NCBI GenBank assembly: GCA_905331475.1
Contig: CAJNYU010000224.1
Coordinates: 62,001 to 126,000, forward strand
DNA from: Rotaria socialis
Taxonomy: Eukaryota; Rotifera; Eurotatoria; Philodinida; Philodinidae
Direction of reading: 5' to 3'
DNA length: 64,000 bases
Position 1 is the first letter of the stretch; each line of letters begins with the position of its first letter. This document shows, in pieces, positions 48,141 to 60,144 of the stretch. The notes beneath the pieces were generated by a model. It searched no databases, had not been told where the DNA came from, and saw only the letters and a list, made by a program, of their open reading frames with translations. The position numbers and the translations under genes are program-made.

Positions 48141-51100
48141 TTTGAATAATTATTAATTAATATTTAATAGTCTCGCGCGCGACCAGAAAGAGTACCCCAT
48201 GGTCATGAAACGGGTACGCATAGAGTGGACCACGCCAGAGTGGTAGGGCAATGTACACAATGTATGACGTACAAATGCGACGACAGTGACCTCGTGTGCA
48301 TGAAAAGGCCTTCCTAGTTCTACACTATTTCGCCGTTTCTAGTAACAATCAGTGGCTCTTCTTTTTTTTTGTTTTGAATTTTTTTTCGTTAAAAATTAAT
48401 TTTAACTTTCAATATTCCGTCCACAATAATAATTCTTTTTTCGACTCAACTCAATCGCTCATTCTCATCTCATTTTATTTTAGTTTTTAATTTCGTCGAA
48501 TAGTTTTTGTGAATAATCTAAATGAAAATAAATTATAAGTAGGTTGTTTTGTTTTGAATTTATTTAAAACAGGAAAGAAAATAAGTTATCATTGCATTGT
48601 AATTTGATATCATTATAACACCTCTAGAGTTAGAAACAAAAATTAATTAATTTGTTATGTGTTATACCTACATTTTTTTATTTTTGATATCAGGACTGGT
48701 TGGTTACCATTGATAGATTAGAATACATTCTAAAAAGAGAAAAATGAATAGGTTAGTGTCAGCTTTTTAAGAAGAGTTGTTTTGAGGAAAAAAAGCAGTA
48801 ATAATAGTAATAATAATTTCATTGCAATTGTAATGCATTGTTAAACCTTGTGTATTGTAATGTAACACCCCTAAAAAGTAAATACATTATTTTAAAAATA
48901 GATGCTTACTTATTATCTACTCGCCGATTGAATTGAGTGACTTACATAGAATACAATAACGTATATTTGTATGTTATTCTACGGAAGAAAAAGAAAAATA
49001 ACGATAACAATTTCTGTTTGATATTTGATTATGTGATCAATTTGACGATTGATAGTATTATCAGTTTATTGGTGACTGTCTTTTCATTAGTTGACTAATT
49101 GATAGTCAATTGTTTTATCTTAACAGTCTTTTTTTTTAAACGAAGAAAAAATTAACAGGGTCTGACAAGTTAGCTTTCTTTTTAAGTACGTCATCAACGA
49201 TGACAAATACATCGAAAACTTATTTGTTGATAAAGAAATTCTTTTATGAATGGTTTATTAAGTCTTAAATTTTTCTATGTTGATCACATATGAGAATGCT
49301 CTTATTTTTTCATCGTACGTTTGACATTCGAATTTAAAATTTGTTTTTCCTGAGAAACGTGCTCTTCAGTATAAATTCACAAAAATTAATTATCGCCTGT
49401 AAAACCAATTTCTTTGTTTAAAAAAGCAAGTGTCTAGATAAAAAATTTTAACACAAACGAAGCCAGCTTGTTCGTTAAGAAGTAGTTCTTTTAAGATACT
49501 TAACTTGTCTGGATATGAAATGAAATCCTATTCATAAGTATACTATAAGTATATAGAAATACGGTGAAAATATAAATTTTTATATTTAATATTGTAAATC
49601 TTAAATCGACAGTATACAATCCATAGTTTTACTCAACTTCATTTTTCGAAGGAAAAATTTCTGGAACTATCATAAACGAATAATATACATTTATATTTAT
49701 ACAAGAAAATGAGATTGATGATTATGAACAACAGATTTTTAAACAAAAGGAATTATTGAAGAAGAAGAGAACACGATTGTAAAACAAAGGATCGCATATG
49801 GAAAAATAACTTAAAATTAATATAAAAATAAAGAATTTTCTTTGAATAAAACAATGTTTTCATCTATTTTGATAATTAGTTATACTTCTAGGAGAAGAAT
49901 GAGTTTGAAACTCTTTAAAATGTTCTTAGAGAAAATTGTATGCACACTGATTTGTTTCATTGCTATCGATTTCTAACCTCTTTCATTAATTAACTATTTT
50001 TATTATCACTGCGGAGAAAACATTGAGCAAGACATTTTAAATGGTTTTACACTACGAAAAGATCAATGAATCATGAGGTGCTCAGCTTAAATTTATTTTT
50101 TATTCACTTCTGATGCATATGTACAATGAATTGAACAAAACTAGTGGTATCAAATTATTTTATATTTAAAAAGTAGTTTGTTTTATTTTAAAGATAATGT
50201 CCGATCGTAGTTTGGAAGTATAACAAAAAGTACAGACTTTATAATATTTAATTACAATGTGAATACATTTGATGAATTATTATTTTAGAGGCACCTTAAA
50301 GTTACACATTCTCATCCAATCTGTAAATTTTATGAAGAAAAATTCAATTCAACGATAGGACATGGCCAACACAGAGAAAAATGCCTGTACTTTGTTTACT
50401 GAAAGAATTCGTTTAATAAAAAGAAACAGAAAAGTTTTATAAGTCAAAGGTATCTTATGCAACTATCAAAAACAAAACGATAGTTATAAAAAAAATTATA
50501 TTTTAATAATACATTTTGTTCGATTATCATTTTTATAACAATTATTAGATCGACTTGAATTAGAGATGATCTGTTTAAGTTTGTTGAACTCAATTTCCAG
50601 GATATTTTGTGCCTGATATTTATCAACAAACAATTGTTGTAGTGATAAGTCAATTATACTTCAAAGCGTTGGTAACTAATCATTTAATTGTTTTCAATGT
50701 CACTGGTACGAAGGTGGAAATCAGAACACAGCAATGTTTTCTTCGTTGACAGAAGGTAGTCATGATCTCGAAAAATTAAAAACTCCCTAATTTGATGAAC
50801 GTCACCATTTTCCGTCATACTAATTTTAAAATTTCTAGCATTGAAGATAGGTAGAAACGGTAAAATATCCTACATTTCAATAAATAATTGTATTTCAGAG
50901 TCGATTTGAAGACGGATAATTTGTATTTTTTTCAAAACTGAAATCTGTTTTTATAAGTTTAAAACAAAGCTTTCATTTGATCTTCAAAATTACATCAAAA
51001 CTACTTAATTGTGTTTAATCATAGCAGAAGCACTCATCGGACACAATATCTTCATAATGTCATTGGAAAACACAAGCCCCTGCAAGATTTTTCCATTTAT

Positions 51101-53473
51101 GTTTCCAACGTAATCACATATACAATATACTTACTTCCATTTGAGCAGTTCCTTTGGAAGAAAAGTGCATCACACGTTCGAAATGTCCGCTAAAACAATT
51201 CAACATGTGCTTCTCTCTAAAAAAATCCACGTACTAGATTTACTTTCTTATTCCTTCAATTCATTCACATCTTGTTTTCTTTCGTCAAGCAGTTTCATCA
51301 AAGCAAAAGTCATCGATGAGAGAGAAAAGTTCAATGAAATCAATGTTCTTTAATCTAAACGGAAGACACATATCTGTACTAAATTTCTCGTTTTCTTTTC
51401 AAATTTAATCAAATATGTTTCATACTTATTTCGATTATACAGTTTCTTTGAAAGACAAAGTGCGCTTCACGTTAGAAATGTCTGCTGAAATAATTCCAGT
51501 TCGATTGTCTTTAAAAAATTGATGTACTAGATTGATTTTCTTGCGATTTGAATTCATGCGCGCCTTTTTTTTCTTTTTGAGTCACTTTGCTGAAAGGCGA
51601 AGTCATCGATCAGATAGAAAAGTCCGCTGAAATTATTCAAGATGTGCTTGTGTTTAAAAAATTCATTCACTAGATTGATTTTCTCATTATTTGAATTCAT
51701 TCGCATTTTGTTTTCTTCTTGAGTGAGTTTCGTCGAAGAAAAAGTCCGTTAGAGAGTTGATGGTGCTGTATTGTAGTTTAGGTAAGATTGAGATATTCGA
51801 TAGATTTGACTATAAGCAAGAATCGTGATGTCGTAGTGAAACGGTTATAGTTTCATGTTTGATCGTTGTCGTTTGTGTGGATACGTTACATTCTTCGTGA
51901 GGATTTTGTTTCCGTTTTTGGGAAAGAAGAAGCTACGCTGTGACTAAGGAGTGATTATGTCGATTTGAGAGTTGCATTTAGCTGAAGTTGGTACTCGAGA
52001 TCTCGGTCAATCGGGTGCTTATTGTTTTAAATCTGCGGAATATTTTCAAACAGTTTGTTTGTTTTGTTTGGATAAATGATAGTTTTGTTTCAGATATTTG
52101 ATTGATTTCGGTCGAATTATTAGCTTGCTTCTTGTTATAGGACGAATGTCCTCGTTGTCTTTTTGTCATAAGTTTGAGAGAGTGTGGCGGATCGTCATGC
52201 TTGTTTCAATGAAATACACAGTGGAGCAATGGTGATTACTTCGATCAACATCGGAGCAACAGTTTGCGAAAATAGCAAGGTTTATCGAGCCAACACAGTT
52301 GCGTAAACGATTAATCTTTACAATATTTTTGTAGCTTGGGTGCTTAAGATATGATCAAAAACATTTTCATGAGAATGAGCTAGATGTGAATAATGGTTCA
52401 TTGTTTTAGCATATGGGAAATCGCCAACCCTAGATTTAGTACGTATGGGAATGGACGACGTTGTTTTTTTTTGGCGGTTTGGTAAATTCAAGCCAATTTG
52501 AGGAGACCGAATAAAGACGATCAATAGTTTATTTTGATGAAAACACATCGGCTGGCTTGTTAAGCAGTTTGAAAGGCTGCACACGAAGCTTATAGTATAG
52601 CAAAATATAAGGAAAGATGACAATTTTTTTCTGATTTGAATGAACGTGTTTTCGTCTCATATTTGCTGTTGTTATGAACTATTTTCATCAGCTAACATTT
52701 CCTACTCATCATTTACTTTTGTACGACAAGTCTTCCAATTTAAAGGAAAGGTCCCGAAACCCACCTTTTCGTCCCACCGCAGAACATAGTATTTTCACAA
52801 TGCTCGAGATTCCATCACGACGCGCCGAATCATTCTCTCCAGAGTCATATTCACTTTTCCGCTGGACTTCCTATATATAATGAAATGATCTTAACCCTTA
52901 TTCTTCTTGACGATACCATTATTCCAAATTATGATATCATTTTTCCTGCGGTGTCATTCATTTTTCATTATTACATTTTATTTTTTATTTTTTCTTGTCA
53001 TGCAGATGTCTGAAGTAGGAGTGGAGAGAAACTACAGCTGAATCGGTGACACAGTGAAGCATTGCCTCTGTGTTACTTGATTGTAGTGTTGGTGAGGGAC
53101 CAGTTTTTACTTAGGAGTCATTTTTCAGCTACGAATATTGATTTTTCCTTCCGATCATAAAGTTGACCAACCCTCATAATTTCATAACACCACTTTTTTA
53201 ATTTGACTGTTTCAACAGATGTGTCAAACTAAAGAAAAAGACAGCATGTAATTGTACATTTAGTTCACTTTTTTTCTTTTGACAATATTTTCGAGATAGC
53301 ATGAAGTCCAATTCTTTCTGCTACTACTTTGCTTTGATACTAAATATCCTGTAATCAATGGATAAACAGAATATTCCTATATATTGGCATTGATTCGAAA
53401 ATATATAATATATGTTCATTTTCAGATTTCTTTGTGACATCCAACATATAATAGAAAGAAATAAAAAATATAC
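48141..53473 (+). other. 5.3 kb of AT-rich DNA without a gene
   Basis: I find no ORF with family features or consistent splice structure. It contains degenerate tandem repeats at 51147-51755 and otherwise looks like old, decayed sequence. Confidence 0.5.
51147..51755. repeat. Three diverged tandem repeats
   Basis: Units at about 51147-51335, 51440-51622 and 51623-51755 (the last shorter) share, in order, AAATGTC(C/T)GCT, TGTGCTT..TTAAAAAA, (G/T)TACTAGATT, TTTTCTT and AAGTCATCGAT(G/C)AGA. They are degenerate and non-coding. The origin is unknown. Confidence 0.6.
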
Positions 53474-56400
53474 ATGAACGTGCGAAATCCTCGATCTTCA
53501 CATTCGGCAACAACATCATGTCAAACAAACAATCAATCAAAATTCTGTCGTCTTTATAATGAAAGTCTAGCAGTTATTCAAAACAAATTTGCATTTAATC
53601 CAGGAAAAATATTTAGCAAAAGAATCAACTGTTGGTTAAATCATCAATTCGAAGTTCGACTACTGGACCAGGCAGCTTTGTCATGGTATTTATTAGGCTC
53701 AACAGCTCATCTTTGCTCCGGAGTATTTGTATATAGAAACAATCGAGAATAAATTCCGAATAATTTGTATTCATTTCTTGTATGTGGATCAGGTCTGTTG
53801 CTCTTGTTAAACTTTTGATTAGTACTTGTATTTGAGCATGACTAGCATTTGGAAAAAGTGCATTTTATCGTCGTTTTTTCGATGCAATATCAAATTGTCC
53901 GGTTTCCAATGAAGACATTAATAGTGAAGCCACATTAGGAAATCAAGAATCGTCAGCGAATGTCATGAAATCTTTTCATTTTCTTGATGAAGTAAGTCAA
54001 ATTGATTACTTTATTCATGAAATATATCCTAGTTCTTATTTGAAATATTTATTGATTTAATTCATTGATCTAACTGTTTGACTAATCGAAGTACATTCAG
54101 CGAATTAGACTTGATCAAAATGTTTTTAACTGCATTGGATGCAACTATCTTGACTTTTTAACACTCAACTCTTCTATTTTTCCGCTACCATGATTAATGA
54201 TTTTTATGAACACAATAATTTTGTCTATGCTTAATTATTGTAACATTCCTAATATTATTCACTTCTTCTTCATTCGTCAAAATAATTATACATATATATG
54301 CATACATTATCAATAGGATAATTCTGTTACTTGTCATTTGTAAGATAAGAGCAATCGCGCGTACCTTTTGTTTAGTCATTTCTGGTAATGTGATGAATAT
54401 TTATTAGTCTTTGAGAGTCCAATAAAATTAACTAAATAGCCTGTTTCTGCTTTGTGTCGATTGCTTTAAGTCTCTCTACATCTAACATATATATCTCAGT
54501 TAGATTAAAATTTTTACTTATCATTACTATTTATTTCTGTTGTATTCGATTTTAATGATTATTTTCTCGTTTAGCGGTCGTGTATTGATAATTATTATGA
54601 TGAAGAAAATTAAGCGTTAAATTGCAAGCAGTCGAACTCATATAGTGATTTATGCATCTTTCGACATCTGTAAAATATGTTTTTAATCAGAGGAGTAAAA
54701 TCATTTTGGAAAGTAAGTTGAGACTTTTTTCTCTTAAATCATTGAGCAAAAGTCCTATAATGGTCTATTGACTTTGTTAGATGCCCTGCTGTGTTGATAT
54801 TTCATCCGCTATCTTTAGTGTCACCGTCTATGTAAGTTTTAGCGTGGTATCTATTTAATGACCCTTAAAGACTATTGCAAGATATTATAATTTGAAAAAA
54901 ATTATGAATTTCCATACTCTTTTCAAAATAATATCGATTTATCTTTTTAGATCTCTCGCGGTGGATTACTGAAATAATTGCATCAAAATGATAAAATAGC
55001 TCTACTGGATGAGGCAGATAGTTGCTTGAAGCGAAATGGATTAATTCCTGATGGGTCAACCAGTGAACATAATAACATTTATGAAATAGTACTTACTTTG
55101 TATGCTGGTTCCGCGACTGTAAGCAAAAGTTTAACCAATTTCACATCGAATCTTCATTTAAAAAGCTCACCGTTTTGGCTAATACAACCGAAGAACCCAT
55201 TTTACGTTTGCTGAAAAAAAACTATCGGGAGATGCTCCGAATCCATTCGCTGAACGTTCACTTTTCTTTTCATAACCATTCCCTTGACACTTGAGCAACC
55301 ATTTTCACCAACATGGGACTTTGGTCGTCAGCCGACAATCAGCCAAGTTGCTTTTACAGCTAGTCAACTTAATAATCTTGACTTATATTATGAAACATCT
55401 GCTCGTTTAATGACAATTGCATATGGCAATTTAATGTGTAAACTGAGTAAGTGTTTCGAATATAATCATTTTCTTTCGTTAAAGCCTGAAATTAGAAATA
55501 CTAAAAGCATGTAGATCGATTACCTTACAGAAAATTGCATGGATATATTTGTTTTTGTTGAAAAAAAGGTTATTAATAAACATGGACCTTCAAAACATAA
55601 ATTTACAATCAGTTCAATCAAATACATTCATTATTTAAAAAGCAAAAGTTTTTCAATCTTAATTCTGTCTTCGTGAAAATCAAGCAAGATTGCAGACTTT
55701 TTGAAGATAATAACAGGGTTAGGGTTTTATGGAGACTATAATCGCTTTCCTGCTAAAATACTTTCGCAGCATGTTCTTCAGGTTCTCTTTAAACAATTCA
55801 CGTGCATCGATCAGTGTATACTAAAGCTGATGAAACATAGCTCTTTACCTAGGATCAACAAGAAGCACTACTATCCTAATATACCCTGAAGTTGTTAAAA
55901 TAAACCTTACCTCCTGAGTCTTATTTTCTTCTGCTTGCTTTAGTGATAAAAAATGAAAGAAATGATAAATGGATAACTGTTCGTCTTGGTAAATCACGTG
56001 AACATTTACATCAAATAGCAGTCAATCTTCAACTAGTTCAATTAACATTTGACTTGATCGATCAATATAAAGATACATTTGGTGATTTAAACCACGGACT
56101 GGATGATATGATTTTTCAACAACGAATGAAATTTATAGCTGATAACTTCCTTGGTCGACCAAATGATCAAACAAGAATCAGACTGGAACTAAGATTATCT
56201 ATTGCAAATTCAGCTGTCCGATTATTAAATCTCCTTCTTCGCCAATACTTACGCGTTTTTGGAGAAGATAATATTTCTTTGTACGTATATGATTTTTATT
56301 ATGATATTAGATTAAAATAATGGCAGTGCAAATTTGATAGACGAGCTGTTATTCGCGATCATAACTTGGATAAGATTAATGTTCACTGCTGAATAGGACG

Positions 56401-57473
56401 ATGTTTGATTTATTATATGATTGGCCATGAAGAGTTTGCAGTTTCTTGATATTTTTTATTTTTGGCACATAAAGTAACTTCACTAGTCTAAAATATGATA
56501 TTTTTCAGAGGTTTTCTATGATATCATAATGCTTAAATGATATATTCTCTATAATACATGGTTTCGAAGAACGCCAAAATCACATAACTGCAGGAACAAT
56601 AAAATTGCTATATATGAAATTCTTGAATAACTTCACTGTTTCAAATAAACGTTTGCTTTTATAATCCTAAGAAGTCTAATACGAATAAATACCTTTTTTT
56701 TTATCTTTCACTAACAATAATCGATAGTATCTCTTTCTCTCAATTTTGTTTTCAGTGATTGATCAAAACAAGACATGCTAGATATTAATATTAATATTGT
56801 TTCGTTTAGAAACACAAATGATTTTCAAGCGACTGAAAGTACCGAAAACGAACTCGCCGAAAAAGCAGCTGCAGTTATAACTGTACCACCGGCCAATAAA
56901 CATCATCAATCAATACCAAACGAAAGCTCAATTAAAGAACTAGCGCGATCTATTTTATTATATGATGAAATCGCTTTTACGAAAACCAAATTGAGTCATA
57001 GTGTGACTATGTGGGGAAAAAAGAACAAATTGTCACGAAGCCGCCATTCAACTACTGTTGAATAAGCAATTGATTGTACATTGTGGAAAAGCAGCTAAGC
57101 ACAATGTAACTCGACGAGCATTCGATATATGGGTAAAATGTGTACCAACATCTCTTGATTTAACAGATATAACTCAATTTCAAGTGTCTCTTGAAGAGTT
57201 TAACATTATTTGGGACCTATATGAAAAAACATTACGTAAATTTCAAGTGCCAGCAGGCATTATTATTAATGATGAATTATCTAAATTGTTGAAATCTCAA
57301 CAATATCAACTATTTATACAATTTGATGTTGATAGTCTTACTGTGGCACTCAATAATGTCAAACCTAATCAAATTAATGAAGAGAACGGTAATTATTTTG
57401 ATGATGAAGTATTGAATATTCCGACTAGTATGTTATTAAAGTTATCGAATGTTGCTATTTTTTTAAATTAATA
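53474..57473 (+). pseudogene. Decayed multi-exon P-loop gene (possible DUF3987-type)
   Basis: Coding-like segments run along the plus strand. 53474-53792 ends at a donor in LVCGS. 53846-53991 resumes in phase as AFGKSAFYRRFFDAI, so a Walker A-like motif spans the intron. 54951-55214 contains IALLDEADSCLKRNGL (Walker B-like). 55943-56320 is helical and joins in phase to the segment at about 56811-57065, and 57058-57473 continues in another frame. Lesions: in-frame TAA at 53750-53752, in-frame TAA just before LHQNDKIALLDEAD (near 54976), a likely frameshift near 55155, and a shift in a GGGGAAAAAA run near 57015. The combination recalls the DUF3987 ATPases that are abundant in bdelloids, but that assignment is tentative. 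The function is unknown; as it stands it cannot encode one product. Confidence 0.5.
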
Positions 57474-57792
57474 ATAGCATATTAACATAATGAAACATAT
57501 CAATGAAAATATGAAAGTTTCATCTGCAACAATAAGACAAAGATTTGTATAAAATAAAGGACAACACATGAATAAATAATAGTTTTTAGTTGCTAAATAG
57601 TTTGACTTAAAATTTTGCGTAATACCCCAATCGAGCCATTGCATAACGAGTGGGTGCTTCATTCGTATGTTTTGGAGTTTTTACACAACTTTTTTTAATT
57701 TTCATTCATTTATTAGATTTTTACTCTCTCATCACTATATTAACAAATTTCAACTGTAGACAAGTTTTCATCTTTTTCTTTCAATCTATATA

Positions 57793-58080
57793 GTGAATGA
57801 TTCAACAACTTCTTTTGCTTGCTCAATATCAGCCCTACAACAATCATCACAGCTAAATTCCACCACAGCACCAGCTCTCCATTCAGCTGACACTCCTCTA
57901 GAGACAGGTGTTTCAAATGACATTCCAGGACAAAAACAGCCTGTTACAAGCCAAGCTTCATCCTCAAGTACAGGAATCGTAACACAATTTCGTTTACCAC
58001 GACCTATGGATTTGGCTGCAACACGAACCAAACAAGCAGCAATTAATAGATCGCGTGATATTGCCAAGAGGTCAACGTAG
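57793..58080 (+). CDS. Ser/Thr/Gln-rich ORF, perhaps last exon of upstream gene
   Basis: An open frame of about 95 residues, low-complexity at first (STTSFACSISALQQSSQ) and ending in a basic helix-like tail (AATRTKQAAINRSRDIAKR). It lies 320 bp after the decayed P-loop gene on the same strand and could be its C-terminal exon, but I could not prove a splice join. The reverse strand is open here too. No family is recognised. Confidence 0.22.
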   Translation: MNDSTTSFACSISALQQSSQLNSTTAPALHSADTPLETGVSNDIPGQKQPVTSQASSSSTGIVTQFRLPRPMDLAATRTKQAAINRSRDIAKRST

Positions 58081-58306
58081 TTGAGGAATTAATAAGTAGA
58101 GACAATAATCAACCTGACAGCAATACGTGATTGTCAATGCTACCTTTTCTGATAAAATTTATCAATATGAAACAGCAAGGGTGTGGGTGTTGTAAGCTCT
58201 AATAAGTATATAGTAAAAGGGATATGTAAGGAGATAAAGAGATATATACAGAGCGAAAGAGACAAGCAGTGTGTCACTGATGTTATGCGACAGAACGAAG
58301 AAAAAT

Positions 58307-58379
58307 TGATCTTCGCGGGGATTGAACCCACATCTTCCGTTATCCGGGCAGACGTCCTAACCAGTTGGACTAGAAGAAC
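58307..58379 (-). tRNA. tRNA-like gene of unclear isotype
   Basis: Exactly 73 nt fold as a cloverleaf on the minus strand. The 7-bp acceptor (GTTCTTC/GAAGATC) has one mismatch, the D-stem is a perfect 4 bp (GTCC/GGAC), and the T-arm is GTGGG-TTCAATC-CCCGC. Box A (TAGTCCAACTGG) and box B (GGTTCAATCCC) match Pol III consensus. The anticodon arm is poor and lacks U33, so no anticodon can be read. Part of it (CGTCTG...CGGAT...GGAAGAT) resembles tRNA-Arg. A tRNA-derived SINE or a decayed tRNA is more likely than a working gene. Confidence 0.55.
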
Positions 58380-58393
58380 ATCTTAATCCTCGT

Positions 58394-58425
58394 TTAGCGT
58401 TAGTATGTTTCATCACTAACGCTAA
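58394..58425. repeat. 11-bp inverted repeat hairpin
   Basis: TTAGCGTTAGT and ACTAACGCTAA are separated by 10 nt. It lies between the tRNA-like sequence and a telomere-like tract. The role is unknown. Confidence 0.6.
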
Positions 58426-58476
58426 CAGGTGTGGGCGTGAGTGTTGATATTCTGCCCAGCCGCTCGCACACTCGCA

Positions 58477-58501
58477 CCCACCCACACCCACACCCACACC
58501 C
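58477..58501 (-). repeat. Telomere-like (TGTGGG)n tract
   Basis: About four units of CCCACA (TGTGGG on the minus strand), the telomere unit known from bdelloid rotifers, inside non-terminal DNA. Confidence 0.8.
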
Positions 58502-58601
58502 TCAAGCACAACAAAGTTTCAATGATTGTAATTTATTTCGAAAAGAATGCGTGTCGGTTTGAAAAACGGATTCATAGAGACGACACCCACACCTTACATA
58601 A

Positions 58602-59539
58602 TTATTGTTTGTTCCATATTGAACCACCGAATCCTCCTGTGAAAGATTTTTTTCTTAATTCAGTGGCACTAATGATCTCTACTGCAATAGAACCATTCAA
58701 GCGATTTCGCCCAAATGGAACATCACACCATTGCGCGTTAATTATTGAAGACTGAATCGTTCCATAAAGAACATTCGAAAATCCTACGCTGTATCCAGAT
58801 GGAACTTGCTGTACACCAGACCACCACACTGTATTACTCAGTTGTCGGATATAATATAATCCACCATCGTTGCATTTCCATGTGCCAGTTAAATCTATAC
58901 CATTTGCAGTATTTTCCAAGGCTGTACAGTTTGCTGGAAACAAAAAATTAGTAATAATGTTATCAAACAAAAGATTACACCACAGAGTAACAAACTTGTT
59001 TAATTGATTTAAAACGTTCGATTCTGATCTAGATTAATGGGCCATAAGATAACTGTTCTCATGAGAATGACTCTGACACTTCGCAGTACACTTCGGCAAA
59101 TATTAATATAATTATCCGTGAACATTTAAAGATTTTATCGAGCTCTGTTCTCTTTATTATTCTTGTTGAAGCACATATGAGTCTATTAGAAGGCTTGCCA
59201 ATTTCTATAAGCTTGTCAAATATCTGTGTAGTAAGCTTCATACCATAAGCATAATTTAGTGCTGTGTACCTAATTTTTTCATCAAATTCTACAGATATTT
59301 TTTGAAAAATGGTAACTTCGAAGTTGAACCTCTAACTAATATAAAATCACATACATGCCGCAGAATCATGAACAAATACAATTATTCCATTCAAAAAATT
59401 TAGTTACATGTCGGTATACTTGAGATCTTTATATATTCTTCTATCATAGAAAAATGTTCTTACCTTCATATCTGTAAAGCGTTGAAAGTAAAAGAAGTGT
59501 TTGAAAAACAATCCAATAATTAGAAAGAGCCATTGCCAT
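58602..59539 (-). CDS. Small secreted protein with GTWxCNDGG domain (2 exons)
   Basis: Exon 1 (59464-59539) encodes a signal peptide (VFQTLLLLSTLY). A 530-bp intron (GTAAGA to TTTCCAG) joins it in phase to exon 2 (58602-58933), giving 135 residues. The mature part reads DLTGTWKCNDGGLYYIRQL, NTVWW and, near the end, FTGGFGGSIW. This compact beta-rich domain, as I recall it, is found mostly in bacteria (GTWxCNDGGxYYIRQxGxxxWW). Function unknown; extracellular by inference. A second Met lies two residues after the first. An acquired bacterial domain with a eukaryotic signal-peptide exon is a reasonable reading. The 140-bp transposon at 59855 lies 315 bp upstream. Confidence 0.75.
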
Positions 59540-59854
59540 GAAAAATACGATATATTTCTTTTTCAATATGTGTTCATAGTTTTCATCGAGACGGTATATG
59601 ATTTATATAGTAATTATGTAAACTGAAAGATGAAATGATTTTCTTTTTTTCTCGTTACTTACGCATCATTTAAATCATAAAAATGCACTTCAAGCTACTT
59701 CGCGATTTCTTCAAATTACGATATTTTGCCCGATAGGATTAACTCAATTGTACATCGATGGTTTATGTATGTAAATTATGTGTTTGCGCAGCATTAACCA
59801 ATTTGTCTCTTAAGTCATGAAACAAAATGAGATGCGAGAAATAATTATTCCAGC

Positions 59855-59994
59855 TAGAGTCCTGCGGGACAGTCCCGAATCCCGAACAATTCCGCTTTTC
59901 CCGCCCCGTGTGACAAACGGGACTGTCCCGAAAGATTTTCAGGATGGGACAAGCGGGATTCGGGACAGGCGAAAGTTTGTCCCACAGGTCTCTA
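59855..59994. mobile_element. 140-bp hAT-type MITE with perfect 8-bp duplication
   Basis: The termini TAGAGTCCTGCGGGACA and, inverted, TAGAGACCTGTGGGACA match at 14 of 17 positions. The octamer ATTCCAGC occurs exactly at both flanks (59847-59854 and 59995-60002). The inside is almost wholly palindromic, with repeated GGGACAGTCCCGAATCCCG-like units, and has no coding capacity. Confidence 0.85.
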
Positions 59995-60072
59995 ATTCCA
60001 GCGAATATTTGCTCAGTTGTCTGTAGAAAAACGCAATCTTCTACTCTGTTTCACTCTGTCATGTATCGCAAA

Positions 60073-60144
60073 TGGGTGTGGGTGTGAATAGGGGTATGCC
60101 TATGCTTCTTTGGATCGTCACAGTTGCAGCCGCACCCACACCCT
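60073..60144. repeat. Hairpin element with telomere-like arms, copy 1
   Basis: Begins GGGTGTGGGTGTGA and ends GCACCCACACCC, so the telomere-like arms face each other. The core contains TATGCTTCTTTGGATCGTCA. The same core and arms recur at 62029-62099. Confidence 0.7.

Noticed and set aside
57786-58067. Minus-strand ORF opposite the Ser/Thr-rich frame
   Set aside because: No family features, and no start or splice context better than the plus strand.
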